Shown piece by piece: positions 25,904-37,186 of a stretch of DNA of 64,000 bases. Positions within the stretch are counted from its first letter, which is position 1. Each line of letters starts with the position of its first letter. The translations under genes and the position numbers were made by a program. Under the pieces are notes generated by a model. That model was given only the letters and a program-made list of their open reading frames with translations. It searched no databases and was not told the DNA's origin. Source of the DNA: Caprella mutica (taxonomy: Eukaryota; Arthropoda; Malacostraca; Amphipoda; Caprellidae); contig CANNZV010001106.1 in assembly GCA_947561585.1 (NCBI GenBank), forward strand, positions 62,001-126,000, in the 5' to 3' direction.

Positions 25904-28900
25904 GGTAAGTAAATGAACTATGTATGTATAAAGAATATTTAATTTCTTACAGGCTAATTATTATTTAAATCAATGATATGTATTTAGAGTTGGGTGACTT
26001 CAGAAATATATATGACATGTTTCAAAGAGAACATCAATTATTCTGTCAAGCAAACTAATTACTGTTGAGAATACAGTGCCATGTAAGATGGATGACAGAG
26101 TAAGGCTTATCATTCATCTCTTCACATCGTTTGATATGCTGTTGTTGTCAGCGTAATGAACTGAGTGATGGATGGATGTGATGTGCATATGTGCTAATTA
26201 AGACACACTTTATAGATAATGTTGTCAGGGATGGAATAATGTCACAGTTGATTTTCTTCTTGGAATATTCAAAACTAAGTTCTAAATTAGGGGATATATT
26301 ATTTCATTATTTTGAATCATTTTTGGAACTGATAAATCTTATTTTTTCGTCTTAATGTTGTGAAATAATTTAAATGAAATGCCAAACTATCCTTTTTTTA
26401 GCTTTTATCTGTGAAAATGTGAAATGTGGAAATGTGATAAAATTGACTGGATATTCAAAAAAAAAGTATCTGGATTTTTCGTCCCTTTTTTCATTTTTCC
26501 GTTTTTTGGTATTTTCATTTTATTCTGGATCATCGGTTATTCGAATTTTCGGTTATCCGTATTTCAGTTATCCAGGTTTCTGCAATTTTAGCAATTATTT
26601 TAGTCATTGAATCATATCGTTACTCAATTTTTAAATCGTGGCATTTCTCTTGCAACCAGCCAACCAACTGAAAAACAACGTCATTTAGTTTATAGGGCTG
26701 TCGTTATTTTTATTTAGACATTAACATCAATTCATTGATTTAATTAAATAAGTGCAGTAAATTCCAGTTATTTCATATATTATGGTCGAGAAAATGAGAT
26801 ATTTTCCGCAATCTGAAATTTGATATTATATTTTATTTCCTTAGCAACATTATATTTTTAAGTTAATTAAATAGGTACGGCAAGTTGGAGTAAATTCATA
26901 TATTGTCAATACGATTGGAACCTAAAACTTTCAATAATCATTAAAACACACGTGTTGGCGAAGATATTGCAGTTATTTGCAGTTATTTCATATAATGTCA
27001 AGAAGATTGTTTATTTTTGGCATCTAAAATTTTCAATAAGCGTTAAAACACACGCGATGGCAGAGGCATTTCTGTTCGATTTTGAGGCAAGAGAGCGATT
27101 GCATTCCATGCCTTCAGAATGGCGTCATTTGAAGTGTTTTCTCCTTGACTGAAGACACTTAAAGGTTAATAGAGTGTTAATGGTGAGCCATTCTGAGGAT
27201 TGAAACAGCTAAGAGTTCGAAACAGGAATGTGCTGCCTTTTTGGTTTTCGATCCAAGCTTTTAATAACTGAGATGATTCACTTATTAATAGGTTTATATG
27301 ATGACTTTATTAATATATGTTTTAATTGGTATTCATCATTTAAATTAATATTTGAATGTGCTTGTAAAGAGAGTGCAAGACATGTTTGCTAGGTTTGTTC
27401 TTGGAGAACAACTTAATTAATGGTCCTGAGTTGCTCGTGTTTGAGAGTCTTTTTGTCGGCGTAAACTTGGGTGTTTCGCTCATTTTAAATGCAAATACTT
27501 GTTGTTGAGTTGGATCAAAAGGTAGCAGCCTTCAACATGATTTCATTACCATATTAAATAGCAGAAGATAATTTTGGCTCAGACCCTAACTTCCCGGTTT
27601 GAAACTTGTTGTAATTTGAATTGGATGACAGGTTTTTTTTTAATTGTTTTTAACTATTCCTTCAATTTTAATAATACGCTCGTTTTGCTTTTACAGTGAG
27701 ATACGAACTTCATGCATAAAAACGTACATTGCTATTTGTCATAAAATAAAATATACATTTGTATTACATCTTGGATCATTTTTAGGTATTCATAAAGGAA
27801 ATGAAGGCATTGAAGTATGCGAATTAACAACCAACTCTCTTAGATAATTTGTGCGGAAGAACATTTATAAAATAGTGTCTAGTTTCAATCACAGATGATT
27901 TTAACATTAATATAAAATTTGAAAACTAATGTGTAGCAATGGGAAGAGATTGTTAATGGTTTTTGTTCTTGTTTTGGTTTTATCAGTTTTTAATCTTTAT
28001 AATTTATTGCAGCTAGTAAGTGCCTTATTTAATTGTGTTTCAGAAGGTTTGATATCAGCTGAGTCAGTACTTTTTGGTCTGCCAGGTGAACTTTGAACAC
28101 CCGGGCACTTCGGTTGAGAGGTGGGGGCATTTGTTCTGTTTGGTTTAAAACCTCTGATGCTGGATTCATTTTCCATGATTGAGGGTGAGGATGTTGTATG
28201 TAGCTCTTGTGTCAAATGCAATATCCGTAAAAACGAGTATTGTGTACACTGTGCTCTGAAGTTTCCACATGTCATGTGTTGGTCAAACACAGTGGTTCTT
28301 AAAGTATTTTAAAGCGTTGAAATAGATTGAAAAGATACAAGTAAAATGAATTTGGTTACTATGACTTGAGTGTTAAATATGCAAATTGAGAAAGTAAGGA
28401 AAATGGTTGTTTTATTTACATAATGTAAAATTATTTTTTTAGGTAAGAAAAATTAAAATTCATTAGAAATTAATGAAAACTATATAGTTTGTGATAATAA
28501 TGGAGTATATTGTGTTGTAGTTATATAAATATTTAGAAAATGAACAGTTGTAAACTAATAAAATAAAACTAATCAATTACGGGGAAGTAACACTCACATA
28601 TAATCCCGACACAGAAAGAAACTTTCGATATAGAAAGGTACAGTTTTTTGTTTACAATTTGTCTATACAATGTAAGTACCCATTTTCTTTCTATTCAGTG
28701 TTAGAATATAAGAAATAAGAAATAAAAGTTACAGGCACACAAAACGAGAAATCCTATACTCATAGATATAAAAAAATTTATCGAAAGCCACAATGATAAT
28801 TAGGTGTTTATATCAGGAAACTTGAATACTTTTATAACTACCTCATATCGCAACATTTTGAAGAAAATATACTTCATGTCTATGCTATTCTTAATAGCAA

Positions 28901-29729
28901 AAACAGAACTTAGAAACAACAGCCAACTCATGCACTTCCTATAAACAATCCAGGCCCCAAAGGAGTGCCGCGCACCCCCGTTATGGTCTAACATAGGTGT
29001 CAGTTATAGTTGGTATAGTGATGGGTGTGTCGAGGGTGAGATGAGATCGACGAACCCAATGAGCGGCCTCAATCAGCTGGTGAATTTGAAATTGTTCATT
29101 AAAGGCTGTAGTAGCAGGTTAAAGGTGCTAAATAAGGTTCCCTTTGGAGCTGTGATTGCAGTGGCCGAAGCCCTTCACCACCACTTGTAAGTGGGTGGCT
29201 CTATCGCAAAAGACCCAGTTAGCATGGAAAGGTTTATGAGTTACTGTTACTGGAGGTTGAATTGTCCAGATGGAGGCAGGTACCCTCGCCAAGTGTCTCT
29301 TGCTACCAAAATTAAATAGAAGTATGGCCAGGTTTTTAGAGACAGACTCCCTACCTACGCTGCCTGAACCTATAGTCCCAGTTGTTCACATTCGATACAT
29401 CTCGGACGATGATATGGTACAAAGTTGAAGAAAAGAGTGACAGCTAAATTTACGGATAGTAACTTAAGTAGAGCAGTTCGTGAGCTGTTATCTTTAGTTA
29501 GACTGACCCAATGAAACGAAGAAACTTTCATTAGTTGAAGCTTCAACTCTTGCATGTCCAGCAAGTATTGATGACGCAAAAGTTTCCATATTATTCTCCA
29601 AAAAAGTATAATCTTTATAAAAATTAATGACATATACAGTACATTAATTAGAGGTAGCTTTCAGAAAACAATAAAATACATATTTAGTTTAACCCTATAA
29701 GTAAAATAAAGTTTAAAGTGTAATTGTTG
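25904..29729. other. Noncoding DNA; weak traces of old coding sequence
   Basis: No intact gene. About 26750-27060 contains two or three loosely similar segments (GTTATTTCATATA..., TTTCAATAATCATTAAAACACACG). 28960-29400 is less AT-rich and contains no long frame. A short cysteine-rich frame at 28121-28312 is listed separately. Confidence 0.45.
28121..28312 (+). pseudogene. Possible zinc-finger fragment (PHD-like), doubtful
   Basis: A 63-codon plus-strand frame whose middle part reads CVKCNIRKNEYCVHC followed by ALKFPHVMC. This gives the spacing C-x2-C-x7-C-x2-C-x5-H-x2-C, which resembles the first half of a PHD-type zinc finger as found in the ORF1 proteins of some insect non-LTR elements. 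The rest is not conserved in any way I recognise, and no ORF1 or ORF2 follows. The opposite strand is also open (27997-28290). It may be a remnant of a LINE ORF1 or chance. Confidence 0.22.
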
Positions 29730-29936
29730 GGGTATGTCCCGAGTTATCGGATTGTTCCACATCGAGGATCATGCATAAAAAAATATCCTGTAATAATTAT
29801 TATTTAACTTTTATTTTATTTGATATCCATGATACCCTCAGGTATCATGGATACCAATTAAAATGAGAGTTAATTAATAATTATAATACACTTTCGATCG
29901 AAGATGTGGAAGAGTCCGCTAGCTCGTAATTCATCC
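29730..29936. mobile_element. Palindromic MITE (GGGTAA family), decayed copy
   Basis: Left end GGGTATGTCCCGAGTTATCGG, here partly mutated, and right end CTCGTAATTCATCC. The centre ATCCATGATACC-CTCA-GGTATCATGGAT is kept (about 29825-29860). The arms contain TTCCACATC and GATGTGGAA. TA follows at the right, while the left TA is mutated to TG. It is clearly older than the copy at 3763. Confidence 0.85.
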
Positions 29937-29938
29937 TA

Positions 29939-30984
29939 CAATTTACATCATCAAGAGCAGTTTAATTCAATTCTAAATTTGCAAACGAAGTCAGCATGAG
30001 AGCCTACAATGTTCCCCTCTTCAATATATGCAACGATACTCCATTAGCTCAATTATACTCCTATGTAATTTCCAAGTTCAATTAATTAATGGTGATGGAC
30101 ATAAGATATCCTACTACATACAATGAGTATGTATCCATTATTATAGTCAGCCTGAGTTTGTTTAATTGAATACCTAAATTCTCTTCAACATTATTGAATT
30201 TATATAACTGATATTTCAGTCAGGTAAGTTGGTTAATGTGTATTAACTCTCCTGGTTCTATTATGATGATGATACAAAGGCAGCAAGTAAATTTATGATA
30301 ATCTATCAATATCAAGCAAATTTATGTACAAGTTTTGGAGTAATCTAACAACATTTAGTATAAGTTTAATTTGTATTTCTTTATGCTTTCATCTAATTTA
30401 ACACCTTTTTGTTTCAGGTAAATTTAATAGCTTATTTTCAAAAAACAATATTTCTTATTTTAATTTCCATCTTTAATAAGAAAAATCCATTTCTCCTCCC
30501 ACCCATTTTCTTCTTTTCCATAAAACTCTTATTGGTATATAATTTTTATTTTTTCCCATTTATTTATCTTGCTATTTTGTTTAAATCATTTGTTAGTATT
30601 AATGTACGAAAAGCAATTAAAGTCTGTTTGCTTATATATTTATTTTATTGTAACAAGCTGGTGTATTTATTATTTAAATAAATATTCAATCCCATATCGA
30701 TTTTGAACAAACCGTATACTAGAGTTATTTAATTAATAATTTCCAAAATTGAAACATTCCATCAATAATTTGTTAAATATTTTGTACGATGGGTTAAAAA
30801 TAAAAACAGCTTGATAATAGTATTTGACTATAAGAAGTGAAAAAATGTTAAAATGATATCAAATTTTCAAATTAATAACTTGAATCAGGCATCCATAGCA
30901 GGAAAATCACAGAAATTGGAAGTAATCGATTGCTTTATTATTTTTTATTCTAGCCAGTTATTGGGAAGTCATAGCGCAAGCAAT
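29939..30984. other. AT-rich noncoding DNA
   Basis: No gene seen. A 90-codon plus frame at 30409-30681 is Phe/Ile/Leu/Lys-rich and lacks any domain, as chance frames in such DNA often do. Confidence 0.55.
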
Positions 30985-32395
30985 ATTAAGGAACATATTG
31001 CTTTTCTTGGGACAACATTGTCCTAATATTGAAACAATATTCTTACATTATTAGGGAACAAAGTTGTTACAATATTAGGTAACAAAGTTGTTACAATATT
31101 AGGGAACAAAGTTGTTACAATATTAGGGAACAAAGTTCTTACAATATTAGGTAACAAAGTTGTTACAATATTAGGGAACAAAGTTGTTACAATATTAGGG
31201 AACAATGTTGTTACAATATTAGGGAACAAAGTTCTTACAATATTAGGTAACAAAGTTGTTACAATATTAGGGAACAAAGTTGTTACAATATTAGGGAACA
31301 ATGTTGTTACAATATTAGGGAACAAAGTTCTTACAATATTAGGTAACAAAGTTGTTACAATATTAGGGAACAAAGTTGTTACAATATTAAGGAACAAAGT
31401 TGTTACAATATTAGGAAACAAAGTTGTTACAATATTAGAGAACGAAGTTGTTACAATATTAGGAAACAAAGTTGTTACAATAATAGGAAACAAAGTTGTT
31501 ACAATATTAGGAAACAAAGTTGTTACAATATTAGGGAACAAAGTTGTTACAATATTAGGGAACAAAGTTGTTACAATATTAAGGAACAAAGTTGTTACAA
31601 TATTGGGGAATAAAGTTGTTACAATATTAGGGAACATAGTTGTTACAATATTAGGAAACAAAGTTGTTACAATATTAGGGAACAATGTTGTTACAATATT
31701 AGGGAACAAAGTTGTTACAATATTAGGGAACAATGTTGTTACAATATTAGGGAACAAAGTTCTTACAATATTAGGTAACAAAGTTGTTACAATATTAGGG
31801 AACAAAGTTGTTACAATATTAGGGAACAAAGTTCTTACAATATTAGGTAACAAAGTTGTTACAATATTAGGGAACAAAGTTGTTACAATATTAAGGAACA
31901 AAGTTGTTACAATATTAGGAAACAAAGTTGTTACAATATTAGAGAACAAAGTTGTTACAATATTAGGAAACAAAGTTGTTACAATAATAGGAAACAAAGT
32001 TGTTACAATATTAGGAAACAAAGTTGTTACAATATTAGGGAACAAAGTTGTTACAATATTAGGGAACAAAGTTGTTACAATATTAAGGAACAAAGTTGTT
32101 ACAATATTGGGGAATAAAGTTGTTACAATATTAGGGAACATAGTTGTTACAATATTAGGAAACAAAGTTGTTACAATATTAGGGAACAAAGTTGTTATAA
32201 TATTAAGACAAAGTTGTTACAATATTGGGACAATGTTATTACAATATTGAGAGAACCTTTTTACAATATTGGGACACTGTTATTACAATATTGGGACAAT
32301 GTTATTACAATATTGGGAGAGTGTTTTTACAATTATAGGACAATGTTGTTTCAATATTGAGACAATTGTTTTCAATATCTGAACAATATTACCCC
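30985..32395. repeat. 24-bp minisatellite with higher-order structure
   Basis: The core (about 31041-32210) is roughly 49 copies of AACAAAGTTGTTACAATATT plus AGGG. The flanks (30985-31040 and 32211-32395) are diverged versions containing CAATATTGGGACAATGTT. The variant GTTCTT occurs at 31135, 31231 and 31327, i.e. every 96 bp (four units). A block is repeated at an exact offset of 504 bp (21 units): the markers TTAAGG (31389 and 31893) and TTGGGGAAT (31605 and 32109) both fit. As 24 is a multiple of three, both strands hold long spurious frames: minus 31023-32189 (388 codons of FPNIVTTL) and plus 31603-32250 (NKVVTILG). Confidence 0.96.
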
Positions 32396-34465
32396 GAAAT
32401 GCATTGTTACCTAGAAATTCATTTAAGAGACAACTTTTTCTAATTAATGGTATTATATTTATCATACAAGAATTATAGGAATATTTCGAGTTATTTCGAG
32501 GATAAAAATTTAAATAGTGGAAATTAAATTGAACAATGCTTATAATATAAGTATGATCCAACATTTCTATTTGAAGTCAACTTTATTATATTCAAGTTTC
32601 CCATTCTTCAAAATAAAAGCAATTAGTTATTATCAATTTAAATACTCTCCAGAAACAAATATAATTTTTCCTCAATTTTTCAATACGTCTGAGCAATGAA
32701 CACATCTAACAACACAATAAATTATCTTCTCTCGAAACTTCCATAAGCTTCCAATTTTACAACCATTTCTTCGGAAACTCAATTTCACGAAGATGGTTTG
32801 ACGTAATTCGAATGTCGTGCAATTATTTCTACACGAAAGAAATGACAACAAAGAAGTTTAAGTTAAGAACTTTCCAACTCGCTGTAGGGGATTAGATATT
32901 TTCTCTTGGCTGAGATAAATTATCATTAAACTGTATTTGGGAACAATAGAATTGTTGAGTATGTTACTGGTGGTTACAATACTCTGACACTCACAATGCA
33001 GGGAAAGTTGGAGTTAATAAAGGTCAGGAACATTTGTGTACCCCTATGGATCTATGATCGAATATACCTATCAATCAAGACCTTTGTACCCACTTTCCTA
33101 GTACGGTTAGTTTAATTAAGTGTCTGAGTAGAAGAGCATTCCACATATTTTGGAAAGTGAAATTAGATAAAAGTTCATTAGGATTGCATGGTTTGATGTA
33201 CATAATTGTACGCGTTGTGATATTATATGGTCATTACCCATTTTGATTTTTGATGAAATAAAAATTTATCCACGATTGATTCAATTGAATATGAATGTAT
33301 TCTATTAATGATGACAATATTGTGTAGATTTTATAAATCATAACAATATTGTTTGATGTTCTATAATGTTTTCAATCAGAAAACAAAAATAATTAATTAA
33401 TATTGGAACATTATATTCATGATTATTTTGATTTAAAGAACTATATAATTAAGTTTGTTTTAACTTTTCTTTACCATATTACATATAAACCATATTTCAT
33501 ATAAACCACATTTCTCATTTTTTACCCATTAATTTCTCTTTAATGTCTTCACACTACAGAGCAGATGTAGAATTGCACGTTAGTGTGTTTCTGAGTTATA
33601 ACATTCACAGCATTTATTAATCACATCTCCGTCTTTATTTGGCTGGTTGCACAAAGCCACCTGGAAACCATTTAAATTGTAAAATAATGCAGCCACCATT
33701 GAAACTCTGCTGTTGTTGCTAGTGAATTTAATAAAGGCGTGGGTATTTATTAACTGTTAAATAACTCTATTTTATCTTAAATAAAATAGAGTTAGATAAT
33801 ATTATTTTTAAGTAAATTTTTGCACTATAATTAATCTTCTTCATTTGTCATTTTTACTTCAATTTTTTTAATTTCAATATTCTCTAAATGAATATTATTT
33901 CAAGATATTAAATATAATTTGGTACATATATTAATTATTAAACTACAAATAAATTTTTATGAAACATTTTGTGTACATGAAATAAAAATGAAATTTCACT
34001 AATATTTCGATTGAATAAAAGACTGTGTTCTCTATTAAGATATTTTCATTATTGATTATTTTGCATAGCAAAAGAAAAATAAATTTACAGAAAATACATA
34101 AAAGATAACAGGGACTATTCATTATCAAAATTTGATAAATCATATTTAGTCTACGGAGATTGCTAAGAATATTTTAGTTACTTCAGAATATTTTTCATTC
34201 CTCAATGTTGATATAAATTTGAGTGATAATAAAATAATTATAATATATGAGTGTTTCCGAGTATACTATTCATTTCTAAAATAAAGTCATCTCATAATAC
34301 ACAGAAACATGCCTAATATTTGGGCATTCTATTTTACGGACATTCGATTTCTGATCGACAAAAGAACACGATGAATTCCGTGAATGAAATCGTAAATCCT
34401 TCCATTCGATTCGATCTAATTCTCCTCAATTTCCTGTTGCTGCCAAACCGATACCTGATATTTTG
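32396..34465. other. AT-rich noncoding DNA with one short hairpin
   Basis: No gene seen. A 13-bp perfect inverted repeat with a 5-base loop lies at 33763-33793 (AACTCTATTTTAT and its complement). Confidence 0.5.
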
Positions 34466-34672
34466 GAGATATTTTCCACATGATATTTGTGGAGTATTTT
34501 CCACCCGACATTTGGTGAATATTTTGGGGAATAATTTCGACCTGATATTAGATGGGAATATTTTAGGGAATATTATCGACCTGATATGTGGGAAATATTT
34601 TCCACCTGATATTAGGAGAATGTTTTCCACCTGATATTTGATGGGAATAATTTAGACTAGATATTTGAGAGG
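34466..34672. repeat. Degenerate repeat of about 30 bp, ATTTTCCACCTGATATTxG theme
   Basis: About six units with the theme GAATATTTTCCACCTGATAT followed by TAGG or TTGG. Units differ in length (28-34 bp) and sequence (CGACCTG for CCACCTG). The open frames across it (34320-34634 plus, 34334-34630 minus) are by-products. Confidence 0.8.
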
Positions 34673-35397
34673 GAAATTTTGGACGCAGAAAATTTTGAAA
34701 ATCATAAAAAAGTCTTGCTTCAAACTTTCTTTATTTTATGTTTTTCGGCAAAATTTGTTATTTAATTTCGAAGCAGACTTTATTCACTATATTGAATTAT
34801 TTTGAAAGCAAATCTACAGAGGTTAAAATTTAGCAATTCCGAAACATATGATCGTACGAAAGCGTCAGCAAAAATATTTCCGGTGAGTTCACATCAACGG
34901 ATCTGTAGAAAAGTATGGAAGACAACTGAGATGAAAGCGTAAAGAGTTTCTCTATTTTTCTTCTTGGTGCAGAAAATTGAGAGAAAAATGTTCATACAAA
35001 TTGTAATTGCTTTTACTGTATTTTATGAAAATTAATTAAGTTAATTAATTTGATACATATTCTCAAAAACTCAGAGAAAATGTTGTGAATTGAATGAAAA
35101 AGATATTACCATTATAGATTAAATTTGAATGAAACATGTGTAATTTTTTTTTCTAATTTCACTCTTTGTGGAATTCACTTACTCTACAAATAATTCACTA
35201 CTTTTGATACACTTTACAGTAAATAAAATCTGATGAGAATAGCGCTACGTGATATGAGTGTCATTCATTTGAGGTTGAAAGAATTTATGAGTTGTAATCA
35301 AAATGGCATTGCATTGAACTCTCGTTAATGTCTTATTACCTTCACAAATTTTGTAAGTTTATGTTTTGGTTGGCATTTATTTATATATTTGCAATCT

Positions 35398-35650
35398 TGT
35401 TATTCGAACCACTTGGTTAAATTTTGGGAGCGATCAAGTTAAAGGTCAAGGTCAAGGTCATCTTTAACTCATTCAACCAAATGTCCAGAAATTTGGAGGG
35501 ATGATTGGTCAATATCCAGGAACCAGTTTTTGAACAGTCAAGATTAAGGTCACTTAGAAAGGTCAAGGTCATTTATAACTCAAAGATTATTAGATGCTCA
35601 AATCATTTATCAGCGGTGGCAAAGGTATGTGCTCTGCAAGTGCCCGTTAT
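35398..35650 (+). repeat. Dispersed AAGGTCA-rich repeat, copy B
   Basis: Same family as 22881 and 43383. It contains a triple GGTCAAGGTCAAGGTCA at about 35442-35460, the body CCAGAAATTTGGAGGGATGA, a second AAAGGTCAAGGTCATTTATA at about 35568, and the family terminus GCGGTGGCAAAGGTATGTGC at about 35613. Confidence 0.87.
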
Positions 35651-36544
35651 CCAGTTGTAAAATGTTTTAAACTTAAATTTCTAGCTAGCACTATAAAAAT
35701 ATCTGATAATCAGCTTATTTGTTCATTAACTAATAAATGAATTTAATTCATTCAAAATGAATTCATAATATCCGTACAGTTTGAATAATTTTTCCACGTG
35801 AATATCGTACTTCTGTTAAACAAAAGAAGTAGTCTAGTCATTTTAGATTCAAGTTAGGATTCACTTCTCCTAAAGACACGTAAAGTTTGAGGTTGCGTAT
35901 TGACTACGTTAATGTTTAACGTTTATTTCATACCGAAACAACAAAATATCATGTCTTTATTGATAAAAAAATATAAATATACTTTCCTTCAAATCAATTG
36001 AGATATATTTAAAACATAATTATATTGGACAATTCCGTACTTGATGTAAAATTTATACAAAATTCCGATCATTACCTATCGGTATAAAAAATAGTAAATA
36101 TCTTCTTTACCTATCCATTCGACAACGAAAAATAGAATTACACAGAAATTGGAAAACTCAGGGAAAAAGTATTCTATTTTGATAATTTAAATAAAATTTT
36201 CGCTTTCAAAGCACTCAAGAAAGTTCATTTGGAATGAAATTTAATTCCCTTGATCCGACTTTGTGCATCCACTGGAAATAAGACTCGAATGTGATTGATA
36301 AATGCAGCGAAATATTATTTAAAAAAAGATATCAAGTAACCGTGTTTGGAGAAGTGAAATAGACAATATGAATATTTTAAATGAAATGTTAATGGATGAG
36401 AAACTTGAAGTGGATTATTATTAAAATGGGGGATATTTAACTATTGAAAATATTGTTATGATGAAGAATTGATCGATATGAATACTGTTATGTATATTAA
36501 TATTGATTTATTTAAATTTAACGATGGTGGTAATAAATTTCTTG

Positions 36545-36595
36545 AAACAACATTGACCCGACATCATAAGAATGTTATAACAATGTTAGCTACCT
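36545..36595. repeat. Short CAATGTT / AACATTG cluster
   Basis: Contains AACAACATTGACCC and ATAACAATGTTAGC, matching the motif family of 17005, 44955 and the flanks of the 30985 array. It is only about 50 bp long. Confidence 0.45.
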
Positions 36596-36698
36596 GTATA
36601 AAGCACCACTATTAAATCACATGTTTTTTTTTCACTTACAGCCTATATTACAATAGCCTGCACAGTGTAAATTCATTTCCTGATAGAGTGAGTATGAT

Positions 36699-36856
36699 AT
36701 ATTTAAACTCAACGTTGAAGGGATTTTGCGAGCTTCAATATTCCGAAAAGAAAGATTTCATCATCAGGAAAGCAGAGACATTTTTTCTGTTGAATAGAAA
36801 TCTTTCTATTCGAAAGCTTTAAAACCAAAAGAACTTTTCAACGTTGAGTTTGAATA
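36699..36856. mobile_element. Foldback (inverted-repeat) element
   Basis: The left arm begins ATTTAAACTCAACGTTGAAG and continues through AAAGAAAGATTTCATC. The right arm is its diverged complement, reading GAATAGAAATCTTTC ... CTTTTCAACGTTGAGTTTGA. The arms are about 65 bp, separated by about 25 bp. A right-arm-like piece recurs at 50750-50818 and a short piece at about 38741-38775, so it is a dispersed family. No clear target duplication was found and no coding capacity is present. Confidence 0.75.
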
Positions 36857-36995
36857 TCCTCTTGGTAATATGGATGCCCCATGAATATTTTCAATCGAAA
36901 GGGTATGATTTTGAACCGTTTCTGTATGACAATTTCAGGAAAAAATACTTTTATTTTATTAATTTTAGATTATTTTTTTAGTTTTAGATTAGAAA

Positions 36996-37184
36996 ATTCC
37001 GACTTTCCCACATTATTGATAATGTAAGAGAAAAATGTATTGTGACGGTCATGTAACTTTTATTTTATTTGGAATCCATGATTCCAGCTTGTACCATTGA
37101 TGATATTCAAAAGAAAAAGGTTAATAAAAATTGTTTTCCAACATGATCGAAATGTAAAATCATCCAATAACTTGAGATTTACCC
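36996..37184. mobile_element. Palindromic MITE (GGGTAA family), strongly decayed copy
   Basis: The right end is well kept (GATCGAAATGTAAAATCATC ... GAGATTTACCC, followed by TA). The centre reads GGAATCCATGATTCC, and the left arm is recognisable as TTCCGACTTTCCCACATT. The exact left end is unclear. An overlapping 62-codon frame (37097-37285) is not a gene. Confidence 0.7.
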
Positions 37185-37186
37185 TA

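Noticed and set aside
30409..30681. 90-codon frame rich in Phe, Leu and Ile that could suggest a membrane protein
   Set aside because: T-rich DNA gives hydrophobic frames by chance. There is no conserved motif or supporting context.
31023..32189. 388-codon minus-strand open frame, FPNIVTTL repeated
   Set aside because: It is produced entirely by the 24-bp tandem array. The opposite strand is open too, there is no non-repeat domain, and flanking codons are ordinary AT-rich DNA.
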